64,000 nucleotides of DNA from Lysinibacillus antri (GTDB lineage Bacteria > Bacillota > Bacilli > Bacillales_A > Planococcaceae), in NCBI RefSeq assembly GCF_003977595.1, contig NZ_RYYR01000002.1, forward strand, positions 62,001-126,000, written 5' to 3'. The notes under the pieces were generated by a model that had not been told where the DNA came from, did no database searches, and saw only the letters and a list, made by a program, of their open reading frames with translations. Shown piece after piece: positions 1 to 9,563 of the stretch. Position 1 is the first letter of the stretch, and every line of letters starts with the position of its first letter. Both the position numbers and the translations under genes were made by a program.

Positions 1-688
1 TATGATCTACACCTTCTTGGTTTTCGATTTTTGGAATGATTTGAATATGACTTCCACCATTTTGTTCTAAAAGTTCACGAATTTCTAGAACATCACTAGC
101 CGTACGAACGAATGAAGCTGCGATAAAATCGATTCCTTGTTCAATACCAAATAAAATATCTTGTGCATCTTTTTCTGTTATTCCTGGTAATTTAACTGAA
201 ACGCCTGGTACGTTAACACCTTTTTTATTTTTCAGTACGCCTGGATTTTCAACAATCGTCGTGATTAACCCTTTTTCATTATCTTTCGCTAATACACGAA
301 GCTCGATTAGTCCGTCATCTAATAAAATACGATCGTTTTGATCCACATCATTAATTAGTTGATCATACGTAATGGAAAAGGCGTTTTCATTCCCTACAAC
401 TTCTGTCATCGAAATATCAATAACTTGTCCTTGTGTAAGATGTAACTCCCCATTTTCCATTGTATGGGTACGAATTTCTGGACCCTTTGTATCTAATAAA
501 ATACCGACCGTTTTATTTAACTTTTCTGCTACATCTCGGATTGTTGCAATACGTACGGCATGATCAGCATGATCTCCGTGTGAAAAGTTTAGTCTTGCTA
601 CGTTCATACCTGCTAATATAAGTTTCTCTAACATTTCTGGTGATTCACTTGCAGGACCTATCGTACATACAATTTTTGTTTTTCTCAT
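1..688 (-). CDS. pyk: Pyruvate kinase, N-terminal part (cut by window edge)
   Basis: Pyruvate kinase makes ATP and pyruvate from phosphoenolpyruvate and ADP, the last step of glycolysis in the cytoplasm. The visible 229 residues begin [14 protein letters not shown], the family's standard first strand, and include [10 protein letters not shown], the substrate-loop segment [11 protein letters not shown] and [10 protein letters not shown] with the catalytic-loop lysine and metal-binding glutamate. The ATG at 688 follows a GGAGAG ribosome site. Only 22 bases separate it from pfkA upstream, so the two glycolytic genes probably form one transcript, as in Bacillus. The C-terminal half lies outside the window, so whether it carries the Bacillus-type extra C-terminal domain cannot be seen. 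Confidence 0.97.
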   Translation of the reverse strand, partial: MRKTKIVCTIGPASESPEMLEKLILAGMNVARLNFSHGDHADHAVRIATIRDVAEKLNKTVGILLDTKGPEIRTHTMENGELHLTQGQVIDISMTEVVGNENAFSITYDQLINDVDQNDRILLDDGLIELRVLAKDNEKGLITTIVENPGVLKNKKGVNVPGVSVKLPGITEKDAQDILFGIEQGIDFIAASFVRTASDVLEIRELLEQNGGSHIQIIPKIENQEGVDH

Positions 689-710
689 TTTTTTCTCTCC
701 GTAACATTAA

Positions 711-1685
<975 letters not shown>

Positions 1686-1825
1686 CTAATAAATCTCTAC
1701 TAAGACACATTAGCATAAAAACCAATCATTGTAATTATTTGAAGATTGCTATTACATTAATTTATTAAAAAATTTGCGATATCTTAATGTTTGACATATT
1801 TATTTGAAAATAAATCAATAATATT

Positions 1826-1854
1826 ATTTTACCTTTATTAGAAAAAAACGACAA
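1826..1854 (-). promoter_or_regulatory. Candidate sigma-A promoter for pfkA-pyk
   Basis: On the minus strand TTGTCG (1854-1849) is followed after 17 bases by TAAAAT (1831-1826). This is close to the vegetative consensus and would give a leader of about 150 bases before pfkA. It lies in an AT-rich stretch, so chance matches are possible. Confidence 0.4.
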
Positions 1855-1913
1855 AACTCTTTTTTCCATAAAAGGGAGGGAAATACGAATTTACCCTTTT
1901 ATAGAAACAATAG

Positions 1914-1943
1914 CACCTCGACCATTCAAGCGGCCGAGGTGTA
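1914..1943 (-). terminator. Hairpin between accA and pfkA
   Basis: CACCTCG (1914-1920) pairs with CGAGGTG (1935-1941), and inner CC/GG pairs follow a mismatch. On the minus strand the tail after the stem is only moderately T-rich, so this may be a weak terminator or a processing site between the acc genes and pfkA. Confidence 0.4.
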
Positions 1944-1962
1944 TTTTTAAACTTTTACTTTT

Positions 1963-2928
1963 TTATAGATCCTCTAATTCTATATATTGTCCAATTTTTC
2001 GAAACTTATCATAACGACTTTCTACTAATTCAGTTTCTGTTAATGTAGACAATTGTTGTAGAGCATTAGCCAGTACATCTTTTAGGAATGCTGATTGTGC
2101 TTGCAAATCACGGTGCGCTCCGCCTGCTACTTCTGGAACAATATCATCAATGATGTCCATTTGCTTTAGGTCACCAGCCGTAATTTTCATCGCTTCCGCT
2201 GCCTGTTTTGCTAAAGACGCATCCTTCCAAAGAATAGAAGCCGCACCTTCTGGAGAAATAACGGAATAGGTTGAGTTTTCAAGCATATAAATTTTATTTG
2301 CAACGCCAAGTGCTAATGCACCGCCACTACCACCTTCTCCAATAACAACACTAATTACAGGTACTCTTAAACCAGCCATCTCAAACAAATTTTTAGCAAT
2401 TGCTTCACTTTGACCGCGCTCTTCCGCTGCTTTTCCTGGGTACGCGCCTTTCGTATCGATAAAACAAATAATAGGGCGATTAAATTTTTCCGCTTGTTTC
2501 ATTAATCGTAGTGCTTTTCGGTACCCTTCTGGATGAGGCATCCCAAAGTTACGACGAATATTTTCTTTTGTCGCTTTACCACGTTGATGGCCAATAATTG
2601 TGATAGGTTGTCCTTCAAAAAACGCTATACCACCGACAATTGCTTCATCGTCCCCATAGAAACGATCCCCATGTAGTTCAATAAAGTCTGTAAAAATTTC
2701 TTTTACGTAATCTAATGTTGTTGGTCTAGAAGGATGTCTTGCTACTTGAACACGATCCCAAGGTTGCATATTGGAATAGATTTTAGATTCGAGTTGTATG
2801 AGCCGAGTCTCTAACGTTTCAATTTCATCACCCATATCAACATCCGCATTGCTAGCGATTTCTTTTAACTCGTTAATTTTTTCGCGAAGTTTTACAACCG
2901 GTTCTTCAAAACCAAGTGCTTTAGACAT
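1963..2928 (-). CDS. accA: Acetyl-CoA carboxylase, carboxyltransferase subunit alpha
   Basis: AccA forms with AccD the carboxyltransferase that moves the carboxyl group from biotin to acetyl-CoA, giving malonyl-CoA for fatty-acid synthesis. The 321-residue product has the usual coiled N-terminus ([14 protein letters not shown]), the PWDRVQ(V)ARHPSRP motif, and the crotonase-like core with [16 protein letters not shown] and [12 protein letters not shown]. The ATG at 2928 was chosen because AGGAGG lies eight bases upstream; a methionine two codons earlier lacks that spacing. It overlaps the end of accD by eight bases, which fits coupled synthesis of the two subunits. Confidence 0.97.
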   Translation of the reverse strand: MSKALGFEEPVVKLREKINELKEIASNADVDMGDEIETLETRLIQLESKIYSNMQPWDRVQVARHPSRPTTLDYVKEIFTDFIELHGDRFYGDDEAIVGGIAFFEGQPITIIGHQRGKATKENIRRNFGMPHPEGYRKALRLMKQAEKFNRPIICFIDTKGAYPGKAAEERGQSEAIAKNLFEMAGLRVPVISVVIGEGGSGGALALGVANKIYMLENSTYSVISPEGAASILWKDASLAKQAAEAMKITAGDLKQMDIIDDIVPEVAGGAHRDLQAQSAFLKDVLANALQQLSTLTETELVESRYDKFRKIGQYIELEDL

Positions 2929-3793
2929 AAGCAATACCTCCTTTACGATGGATCTTTACAATCGTACCAACATTGTCTTTCATTTCTTTACGATGGAAAA
3001 TTGCATCGAGCTGCCCATGTGCTAGTAAAAACTCTGCTGTTTGGAAATCATCCGGCAGTTTTTCACGAACGGTTTGCTCAATAACACGACGTCCTGCAAA
3101 TCCAATTAAAGCTTGTGGTTCAGCAATATTAATATCCCCTAAAGATGCAAAGCTTGCTGATACTCCGCCTGTTGTAGGGTGTGTCATAATCGAAATAAAT
3201 AGGAGCCCGTGCTCACTATGGCGTTTTAACGCAACACTTGTTTTTGCCATTTGCATTAAAGAAATAACGCCTTCCTGCATACGCGCCCCACCACTTGCAG
3301 TAAATATAATAAATGGCAATTGGTACTCTGTCGCTTTTTCAATGGCTCTTGTTATTTTTTCACCAACAACTGACCCCATTGATCCCATTCGGAAATGAGA
3401 GTCCATAATGGCCACAACGACTTGTTCTCCTTTTACACTCCCCATACCTGTAAGAACGGCTTCATTAAGTCCTGTTTTTTGCGTATCAATTTCCACTTTA
3501 TCAAGATAAGATGGGAATTTTAATGGGTTAGAAGTTCTTAGGTGATCATCAAAGGACTCAAATGTTCCTTCATCAATAAAAATATCTACCCTTTCCCACG
3601 CGGTCATTTTATAATGATGGTCACAATTCGGGCATACTTTCAGGTTAGTTTCTAATTCCTTCGTTAAATAAATCTTTTTACATTCCGGACATTTAGTCAT
3701 TAAGTCCGCTGGAAAGGAGTTTTCTTTATTACGTTCAACTAGGATGCCTTTATTTTTCTTCTTGTTAATCGATAATAGATTTCTTATCGCCAC
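2921..3793 (-). CDS. accD: Acetyl-CoA carboxylase, carboxyltransferase subunit beta
   Basis: AccD is the zinc-binding partner of AccA in the acetyl-CoA carboxyltransferase. A four-cysteine zinc ribbon is visible at C35-x2-C38 and C54-x2-C57, followed by the carboxyltransferase core with [12 protein letters not shown] and the [15 protein letters not shown]-like segment. At 290 residues it has normal length. The start is a GTG at 3793 with AAGGGGG seven bases upstream. It lies directly after the FadR-type regulator gene and overlaps accA, so regulator and enzyme genes appear to be one operon. In several Bacillales a malic enzyme gene sits nearby; none is present here. Confidence 0.97.
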   Translation of the reverse strand: MAIRNLLSINKKKNKGILVERNKENSFPADLMTKCPECKKIYLTKELETNLKVCPNCDHHYKMTAWERVDIFIDEGTFESFDDHLRTSNPLKFPSYLDKVEIDTQKTGLNEAVLTGMGSVKGEQVVVAIMDSHFRMGSMGSVVGEKITRAIEKATEYQLPFIIFTASGGARMQEGVISLMQMAKTSVALKRHSEHGLLFISIMTHPTTGGVSASFASLGDINIAEPQALIGFAGRRVIEQTVREKLPDDFQTAEFLLAHGQLDAIFHRKEMKDNVGTIVKIHRKGGIAYV

Positions 3794-3819
3794 TGCACTT
3801 CCCCCTTATAGATCGTTTT

Positions 3820-4464
3820 TCATATGCTTGTTTTTAAAATATCCATCCATTGTTCATATGCGTCAAATGCTTCTCTTTCATCTCCCATTTGCAATGCTTG
3901 TAAGAGCCTTTGAAGAACAGGCTTCTCCTCGTCTACTGTGAATTGCTTTAATGGTTTTGTACTATATGCTGCGAGTTGGAGCCAAATTTTTAAAGCTAGT
4001 CGATTGCCCGATGCAATGAGTAACTCTCTTAAAATATGATCACGTACTGTATCTTCATCTTCTTCCAGATTATTAAATAAACTTTCCCAGACAGGTAGTT
4101 TTCTTAATGTTTCCTTAGAACAGATTACTCGAATTGCTTCTCTTTCATGCATTTTTCTTGTTGTATGAACGTCTTCAATTGATTTATTTTCTTGTAAAAT
4201 GAAGGATGCTAATATTTCTACTAATTGATGTGATTGAAAGGATGCTAGAAATGTCCCCCCACCATGTCGTGTTTCGATTAAACCTAATAATTCTAAGCTT
4301 CGCAACGCTTCACGAACTGAAGAACGACCGACATTTAACCTTTCTGAAAGTACCCGCTCGGATGGTAATTTATCACCCGGTTGAATATTTTCAAGCTTAA
4401 TCAGTTCTCTTAATTGACTTACAATCTCTAAAAATACTTTTTTATTTTCTTGTTTTTTATCCAT
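3820..4464 (-). CDS. GntR/FadR-family transcriptional regulator with FCD domain
   Basis: This cytoplasmic DNA-binding protein has an N-terminal winged helix typical of GntR (PGDKLPSERVLSERLNVGRSSVREALRSLELLG in pieces, about residues 31-65) and an all-helical FCD ligand domain after it. It comes first in an apparent operon with accD and accA, so control of fatty-acid synthesis is the natural guess. A perfect GntR-type operator lies upstream at 4681-4703, suggesting autoregulation. The ATG at 4464 is preferred, with a GGGGGG run just before it. A GTG 18 bases upstream at 4482 is possible but has no ribosome site. The ligand is unknown; an acyl-CoA or organic acid is inference. Confidence 0.88.
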   Translation of the reverse strand: MDKKQENKKVFLEIVSQLRELIKLENIQPGDKLPSERVLSERLNVGRSSVREALRSLELLGLIETRHGGGTFLASFQSHQLVEILASFILQENKSIEDVHTTRKMHEREAIRVICSKETLRKLPVWESLFNNLEEDEDTVRDHILRELLIASGNRLALKIWLQLAAYSTKPLKQFTVDEEKPVLQRLLQALQMGDEREAFDAYEQWMDILKTSI

Positions 4465-4487
4465 AAGCCCCCCGAAAGTCACGGTAA

Positions 4488-4605
4488 GAAAAGCGGAGGG
4501 CGCACGTTAGCTCCGACAACATCCGTAACAATCAGCAAAGGACGATTGTTATCCATAGTGGTGATTTAGAAGTTGCCCTAGGAGCTAGCGCCTGCAGCTA
4601 GACAC
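4488..4605. repeat. Structured intergenic repeat, copy 1 (short form)
   Basis: The element starts GAAAAGCGG and ends AGCTAGACAC, as does copy 2 at 9256-9466. The ends pair: GGCGC then AGCTCC on the left with GGAGCT then GCGCC on the right. An inner hairpin pairs AACAATC (4527-4533) with GATTGTT (4544-4550). It lies between the GntR gene and its candidate operator, so it would form part of the leader transcript. At 118 bases it looks like an internally shortened version of copy 2. Confidence 0.7.
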
Positions 4606-4654
4606 TTTTCAAACTCCAGAAAATTATATTTCGTTCTTTTTGTTAGAAATTCCT

Positions 4655-4682
4655 TTTCTACATTCAATTAGTTATCGAACAA
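4655..4682 (-). promoter_or_regulatory. Candidate promoter of the GntR-accD-accA operon
   Basis: On the minus strand TTGTTC (4682-4677) and TAGAAA (4660-4655) are 16 bases apart. The -35 part overlaps the left end of the palindrome at 4681-4703, so a repressor bound there would block it. The match is modest; an alternative TATAAT lies at 4628-4623. Confidence 0.35.
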
Positions 4683-4703
4683 AAAGTGGTCTGACCACTT
4701 TTT
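4681..4703. promoter_or_regulatory. Perfect GntR/FadR-type operator palindrome
   Basis: The core AGTGGTCTGACCACT lies inside a 23-base perfect inverted repeat with 11-base arms around one central base. TGGTCnGACCA is the known form of FadR-subfamily (PdhR, LldR) operators. It is upstream of the GntR regulator gene, so it is probably the site of that protein. Confidence 0.75.
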
Positions 4704-4734
4704 ATTAGAATACATAATGACCCTCTCTTTGTAA

Positions 4735-4768
4735 AGAAAAAACTGTGCGTTTTTGCACAGTTTTTTAT
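4735..4768 (-). terminator. Intrinsic terminator after dnaE
   Basis: CTGTGC (4743-4748) and GCACAG (4755-4760) form a stem with a six-base loop, flanked by six A and six T. It lies ten bases past the dnaE stop and could work in both directions. Confidence 0.85.
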
Positions 4769-4777
4769 ATTTCTTTC

Positions 4778-7700
4778 TTAACTTTTCTCGTTTGAGTGAA
4801 TATTTTTCAATATTTTAACTTTTATTTGCGGAATCCCATTTCGGAATTCTAACAGTCCATCTATATAAACAATTTGATCTTTTTTCATCCATCCAATGAC
4901 TTCATTGTATTGTTTTGGAAAAAGGGTAATAGAAATCGAACCATATTCATCTTGAACTTGTACAAAGGCCATCAATTCTCCCTTTTTCGTACGAATTTGA
5001 CGAATATCTTCAACCATCGCCACGATTTTTACAAATGAATTTGGTCGTGCTTTTACTAAACTTTGCGTTGATGGATGAATTCCATCCCATTTATTTCGTT
5101 CGAGTGCTACAGGATGTTCAGACAAATAAAATCCTAAAACCTCTTTTTCGAATTGAAGTTTCTCTTTTTCTGGCATAGGCGGCGCTTCAATATATTTTGG
5201 TTTTCCAAAAATAAACCCTTCCGATGAAAATAAATCACTTTCTTCTGTCGGTCGAACAATTTTAGCATGTTTTTCAGCTGCTTCAATGGTCGCAAGTAGA
5301 GTTGATCGTTCTTTATTAAAATCATCCAATGCCCCTGATTTAATTAATGGCTCGATCACTTTCCCATTAAAATAAAGTGCACTTAAACTCACAGCCAAAT
5401 CAAAGATGTCTTCAAATGGTTGTTGCCTTGACTTTCGTATTTCCATAAGCTTTTGTAAAAACGGCTTAGGAAGTCCTTTAATGGCCGACAAACTAAATCG
5501 AATGTTGCCATTTTCAACGGTGAACAATCGATGGCTTTTCGAAATAGAGGGTCTTAATACTTCAATCCCTTTATTTCTAGCTTCGAGTATGAGTTGAAAA
5601 AGTTTTTCTTGGTTACCTGTAAAATTAATCATTAAACTAGCATAGAAGTTTGCAGGGTAATGGGCTTTTAAGTAAGCCATTTGATAGGAAATTAAACTAT
5701 ACGCAACAGCATGACTTTTTGGGAAGCCGTAATCAGCAAATCGTACAATTAACGCATACACTTCTTTTGCCACATGTTCTGGAAAACCTTTTGAAATGGC
5801 CCCTTTGACAAAGGCAAATTGTTGTTCTTCTAACACTTCTCTTTTCTTTTTACTTACAGCCCTTCTTAACAAGTCGGCTTGTCCAATTGAAAAACCCGCC
5901 ATTCGATGGGCAATTTGCATAATTTGTTCCTGGTAGACGATAACACCATACGTTTCTTTTAAAATCGGCTCTAGTACCGGGTGTGGCATTACAACAGGCT
6001 CTACGTTTGCCTTCCGTTTTGCATACACTGAAATAAATTCCATTGGACCAGGACGGTAAAGAGCATTCACCGCTACAATGTCTAAAAAATGCGTTGGTGC
6101 AATTTCTTTTAAAGCATTTTTCATTCCATCTGATTCAAGTTGGAAAATACCTGTTGTATCCCCTTCCCTTAAGAGCTGAAATGTCTTTTCGTCATTAAGG
6201 GGAATTTGGTTAAAATCGATTTCTTTTTTCGTTGTGTAAGAAACGGATTGTTTTATATTTTCTAAAATTGTTAAATTACGAAGACCTAAAAAATCCATTT
6301 TTAACAAGCCGACGTTTTCCACTTCTTGCATTGGCCATTGAGTTAAATAAATGCCATCATGTCCTTCTTCAATCGGTACAACCTCCACTAATGGAACAGG
6401 ACTTAACACAACACCTGCTGCATGGGTCGAAGCATTTCGAGGTAACCCCTCTAACTTTTGTGCGGTAAAAAACCATTTTCTTCGTAATGGTTCTGTGTCA
6501 ACCCAAGAACGAAAAGCTTCAGAAGAACGATATGCTTCTTGTAACGTCACTCCAGGTTTATTTGGAATTAATCTTGAAATCATCGCCAATGTTTCGCCTT
6601 CAAAATTAAACATGCGGGCAACATCACGGGCTACTGCCTTTGCTGATAACGTCCCAAAGGTAATAATTTGCGCCACATATTGCTTACCATATTTATTCGC
6701 CACATATTGAATAACTTCCTGTCTTTTTGTATCAACAAAATCGATATCAATATCAGGTAACGTGATTCGTTCTGGATTTAAAAAACGTTCAAAAAGCAAG
6801 CCATATTTCAACGGATCCACTTGTGTGATTTGGAGACAATACGCTACAAGAGAACTCGCAGACGAACCTCGACCAGGACCTGTTAAAATTTTGGCATGAC
6901 GAGCAAAATTCATAAAATCAGCAACAATTAAAAAATAGTCTGCATAACCCATGGAATTAATAATATTCAATTCATATTTTAATCGCTTTAAATAATCGTC
7001 ACCTGGATGATCTGTTTGTAACCGTTCTTTTAAACCGTTATATGCTAAATGGGTAAGTACGTTTTCAGCATTCTGTTCCGGTTGAAGGGGATACTTTGGC
7101 ATAAAATGACCGTGATTCGTTAGTTCAACCTGGCAACGAAATAAAACGCTCTTACTCTCCTCAAGCCAAATTGCTCGATCCTGAAACCATGTTTCCCATT
7201 GTAATGTTGTTGGAACGTATTGCGTATCGTTTCCTCGTTGTACTGCATCGCTTAATTTAATCCCAGTCTCAATGGCTCGAGCTACTTCATATGGAAAATG
7301 GTCCTCAGGTTGCATATATAAGCATTCATGAATAGCCATACATTTTATTTGTAGGTGTTCTGCTACAACCGTGGCTTTATTTTCGTATGGTGAAATAAAT
7401 CCTCCACTACGAGAAATGCCGAATAAAAGGTCTTCATGGAAAATATTGCGTATTTGTTGGATGAATTGTAGATTTTCGTCTTGTAACCAAATAGCATTTT
7501 CTTCAAAAACCGGGAGAATCGCCATGCAACCTTTCGCATACGCTGCGAGCCATCTAACCGGCAGACTTTCATCTTCACGTATGGAGATACTACTGCTTAT
7601 TTTTAGTAAGTTTTTATAACCGTCATTTGTTTTCGCATAAATGATGACGGGCATCGTCAGTTCATTTGTAATTTGAACCTTTGTGATAAGGCCAATTACC

Positions 7701-7879
7701 GGATGAATCCCTGCATTTTTCATTGCATACCAAAAAGGCAAAAGCCCGTACAATTTTGAATTGACCATTGCACAAGCTTCTACCTTTTGATTTTGTAAAA
7801 ATGGGATGAGCTCTTCGATACGAATAGTACTCTTTAAAAGGTCAGCACTTGTTCGTATTTGTGGATATACAACTGTCAA
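4778..7879 (-). CDS. dnaE: DNA polymerase III alpha subunit, DnaE type
   Basis: DnaE is the second replicative polymerase of low-GC Gram-positives; in B. subtilis it extends RNA primers before handing over to PolC. The 1033-residue product has the polymerase core (GPGRGSSASSLVAY near 335-350, the catalytic PDIDIDF near 378), the fingers and helix-hairpin-helix regions, and a C-terminal OB-fold (AMVEDIRQIRTKKGELMAF). The N-terminal PHP domain lacks its metal ligands: the usual HLxVHS is replaced by YPQIRTS and TDDH by VNSK. The start is a TTG at 7879 with GGAGG eight bases upstream, and an in-frame stop just before it excludes a longer form. It is close to nrnA. Confidence 0.96.
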   Translation of the reverse strand: MTVVYPQIRTSADLLKSTIRIEELIPFLQNQKVEACAMVNSKLYGLLPFWYAMKNAGIHPVIGLITKVQITNELTMPVIIYAKTNDGYKNLLKISSSISIREDESLPVRWLAAYAKGCMAILPVFEENAIWLQDENLQFIQQIRNIFHEDLLFGISRSGGFISPYENKATVVAEHLQIKCMAIHECLYMQPEDHFPYEVARAIETGIKLSDAVQRGNDTQYVPTTLQWETWFQDRAIWLEESKSVLFRCQVELTNHGHFMPKYPLQPEQNAENVLTHLAYNGLKERLQTDHPGDDYLKRLKYELNIINSMGYADYFLIVADFMNFARHAKILTGPGRGSSASSLVAYCLQITQVDPLKYGLLFERFLNPERITLPDIDIDFVDTKRQEVIQYVANKYGKQYVAQIITFGTLSAKAVARDVARMFNFEGETLAMISRLIPNKPGVTLQEAYRSSEAFRSWVDTEPLRRKWFFTAQKLEGLPRNASTHAAGVVLSPVPLVEVVPIEEGHDGIYLTQWPMQEVENVGLLKMDFLGLRNLTILENIKQSVSYTTKKEIDFNQIPLNDEKTFQLLREGDTTGIFQLESDGMKNALKEIAPTHFLDIVAVNALYRPGPMEFISVYAKRKANVEPVVMPHPVLEPILKETYGVIVYQEQIMQIAHRMAGFSIGQADLLRRAVSKKKREVLEEQQFAFVKGAISKGFPEHVAKEVYALIVRFADYGFPKSHAVAYSLISYQMAYLKAHYPANFYASLMINFTGNQEKLFQLILEARNKGIEVLRPSISKSHRLFTVENGNIRFSLSAIKGLPKPFLQKLMEIRKSRQQPFEDIFDLAVSLSALYFNGKVIEPLIKSGALDDFNKERSTLLATIEAAEKHAKIVRPTEESDLFSSEGFIFGKPKYIEAPPMPEKEKLQFEKEVLGFYLSEHPVALERNKWDGIHPSTQSLVKARPNSFVKIVAMVEDIRQIRTKKGELMAFVQVQDEYGSISITLFPKQYNEVIGWMKKDQIVYIDGLLEFRNGIPQIKVKILKNIHSNEKS

Positions 7880-7896
7880 ACTTCATCCCTCCATTA

Positions 7897-8841
7897 TTAT
7901 TTATAGTCACGACAAAGTATTTTTAAATCTTCAATTGCACGGTCTACTTCTTCCCATGTATGAACCGTTGCACCCGAAGCAAGAGGATGGCCGCCACCAT
8001 TATATTTTTTAGCTAATTGATTAATGATCGGTCCCTTCGAACGTAAACGAACGCGGATTTGGTCTTTTTCTTCTATAAAGATTAACCAAGCCGTTACCCC
8101 TTTAATATTACTAAATGAACCAACTAACAAGGATGTTTCAGATGGTGTTACTTGGAATTTCTCTAATATTTCTTTTGTTAGTTTAATATAAGCTGCACCA
8201 TTTTCATCCATACTGAAGTTTTCATACATATAGCCTTGCAAATGTAATAGATTCGGCTCTTTTTCATACATACTATTAAAAATCTCATTGCGATCAAAAT
8301 TGTAGCGAATCAATTGACCTGCAACTTCAAATGTTCTCACTGTAGCACTTGGGAATAAAAATCGGCCTGTATCTCCTACGATACCTGCAAAGAGTAAACG
8401 AGCTGCTTCATCTGGTAATACCCAACTTTTGTATTTGACACCTTCTGAATAAAGCTCATAAATCATTTCACTACAAGAACTTGCATTTGTATCCACCCAT
8501 AATAAATCACCATACGCATCGTCATTTGGATGATGGTCGATTTTAATAAGGTACGCGCCATTTGGATAACGGCGATCATCAATGCGATCTGTATTGGCAG
8601 TATCCGTTACGATAATTAAGGCATCCTGATAAAATGCATCATCTACTGTATCTGGATGGGCTAAAAACGTTAACGTCTTCTCGTGTTCTCCCACGGCATA
8701 AAACGTTTTATTCGGATAATTTGCTTGTAAAAGGTGTTTTAAGCCAAATTGAGATCCATATGCATCTGGATCTGGTCGTACGTGACGATGAATAATGATT
8801 TTGTCGTATTGTTCAATTGTGTCGATGATTTGACGTTTCAA
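7897..8841 (-). CDS. nrnA: Oligoribonuclease / pAp phosphatase NrnA (DHH-DHHA1)
   Basis: NrnA degrades nano-RNAs of two to five nucleotides and dephosphorylates pAp in the cytoplasm. The DHH domain shows IHRHVRPDPDAYGS, VTDTANTDR and KIDHHPNDD, the metal-binding sites of the family; the C-terminal DHHA1 domain has the GGGHPLASGA substrate motif. At 314 residues it matches B. subtilis NrnA along its whole length. The start is a TTG at 8841 with AGGAGG at good spacing; it aligns with the known MKxxLI-type N-terminus of relatives. It precedes dnaE with a gap of 17 bases, and ytpI is divergent. Confidence 0.96.
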   Translation of the reverse strand: MKRQIIDTIEQYDKIIIHRHVRPDPDAYGSQFGLKHLLQANYPNKTFYAVGEHEKTLTFLAHPDTVDDAFYQDALIIVTDTANTDRIDDRRYPNGAYLIKIDHHPNDDAYGDLLWVDTNASSCSEMIYELYSEGVKYKSWVLPDEAARLLFAGIVGDTGRFLFPSATVRTFEVAGQLIRYNFDRNEIFNSMYEKEPNLLHLQGYMYENFSMDENGAAYIKLTKEILEKFQVTPSETSLLVGSFSNIKGVTAWLIFIEEKDQIRVRLRSKGPIINQLAKKYNGGGHPLASGATVHTWEEVDRAIEDLKILCRDYK

Positions 8842-8942
8842 GTGGATTTCCTCCTGATGATTTTAATTTTTGTTATATCTGTTAGCATTTTTTTATAAAA
8901 ATCGTTACAATATTATCAGTGCTTTTGTGGGAGGTTCAAATA

Positions 8943-9251
8943 ATGTTTTTTAATTTCTTTTTTTTAACGTTAATTATCTTATCATTTGTAGCTTATTTTT
9001 ATTTTAAAACAAAACAATTCCGAGCTACATTACCAATTAGAAAAAAGTGGTATAAAGCGCAATCAGGCGTAGCGTTAGGCTGCTTTTTAATTTCATTCGG
9101 CTGCAATGCGGGCGTTGTCCATCCAACATTGGTAGGTTACGGAATCGGGGCAATTTTTGTTATATTTGGTTTTATGTATGCATTTTCACAGTTTAAACGT
9201 GTTCGCCACGAAGGACGTTTTGTTAAAGAAGAATATGAATTAAACAAATAA
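8943..9251 (+). CDS. ytpI: YtpI-family membrane protein
   Basis: This 102-residue protein has three hydrophobic segments (about 3-20, 42-60 and 66-85) and a charged C-terminus, as in YtpI of Bacillus, whose function is unknown. The gene is divergent from nrnA, as it is in relatives, which supports the identification. The ATG at 8943 was chosen because GGGAGG lies eight bases upstream; an in-frame start 24 bases earlier has no ribosome site. The structured repeat copy 2 begins four bases after the stop and would be transcribed with this gene before a terminator at 9474. Confidence 0.88.
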   Translation: MFFNFFFLTLIILSFVAYFYFKTKQFRATLPIRKKWYKAQSGVALGCFLISFGCNAGVVHPTLVGYGIGAIFVIFGFMYAFSQFKRVRHEGRFVKEEYELNK

Positions 9252-9255
9252 ATTA

Positions 9256-9466
9256 GAAAAGCGGAAGGTGCTCGCCCAGCTCCGAAAACAACTGACCGAC
9301 AAAAACGCCACATCGGTGCTCCTGCGATTACTCGTCGCAAAGTGTCTTTGTGGCATTGTCGGCACTAGCACGTCCATGTGCGTCAGAAGAATCGTCGAAA
9401 GGACGCTTTTTGTCCTTGAAGGCGATTTGCGAAGTTGTCGAGGAGCTAGCACCTGTAGCTAGACAC
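9256..9466. repeat. Structured intergenic repeat, copy 2 (full form)
   Basis: The 211-base element shares both ends with copy 1. Its terminal stem pairs AGGTGCT with AGCACCT, then AGCTCC with GGAGCT, then ACAACT with AGTTGT. Two inner arms fold: CCGACAA and GCCACA with TGTGGC and TTGTCGG, and AAGGAC with GTCCTT inside AATCG/CGATT. No protein-coding signal fits. It lies in the 3' region of ytpI. Confidence 0.75.
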
Positions 9467-9473
9467 TGTTAGG

Positions 9474-9510
9474 AGGCTGACCCAAACAATACGTTTGAGT
9501 TAGCCTTTTT
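9474..9510 (+). terminator. Terminator after ytpI and repeat
   Basis: GGCTGACCCAAAC and GTTTGAGTTAGCC form a long stem with one mismatch and one wobble pair, followed by TTTTT at 9506-9510. Confidence 0.75.
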
Positions 9511-9549
9511 ATCTTCATTCAGCAAATAAATATTAGCTGAATGAAGATC
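9511..9549. repeat. Perfect 13-base inverted repeat
   Basis: ATCTTCATTCAGC (9511-9523) pairs perfectly with GCTGAATGAAGAT (9537-9549) across an AT-rich loop. No T-run follows on either strand, so it is not a standard terminator. It sits between the ytpI terminator and the ytoI stop, and may act in 3' processing of ytoI mRNA. Confidence 0.6.
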
Positions 9550-9563
9550 GAGCCTCGGACTGA

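Noticed and set aside
3820-4482. GTG start at 4482 for the GntR regulator
   Set aside because: No ribosome site precedes it; the ATG at 4464 follows a G-run, though its spacing is short as well. The difference is only six residues.
9511-9549. Standard terminator for ytoI
   Set aside because: The 13-base inverted repeat is perfect, but no T-run follows on the minus strand, so it is kept only as a repeat.
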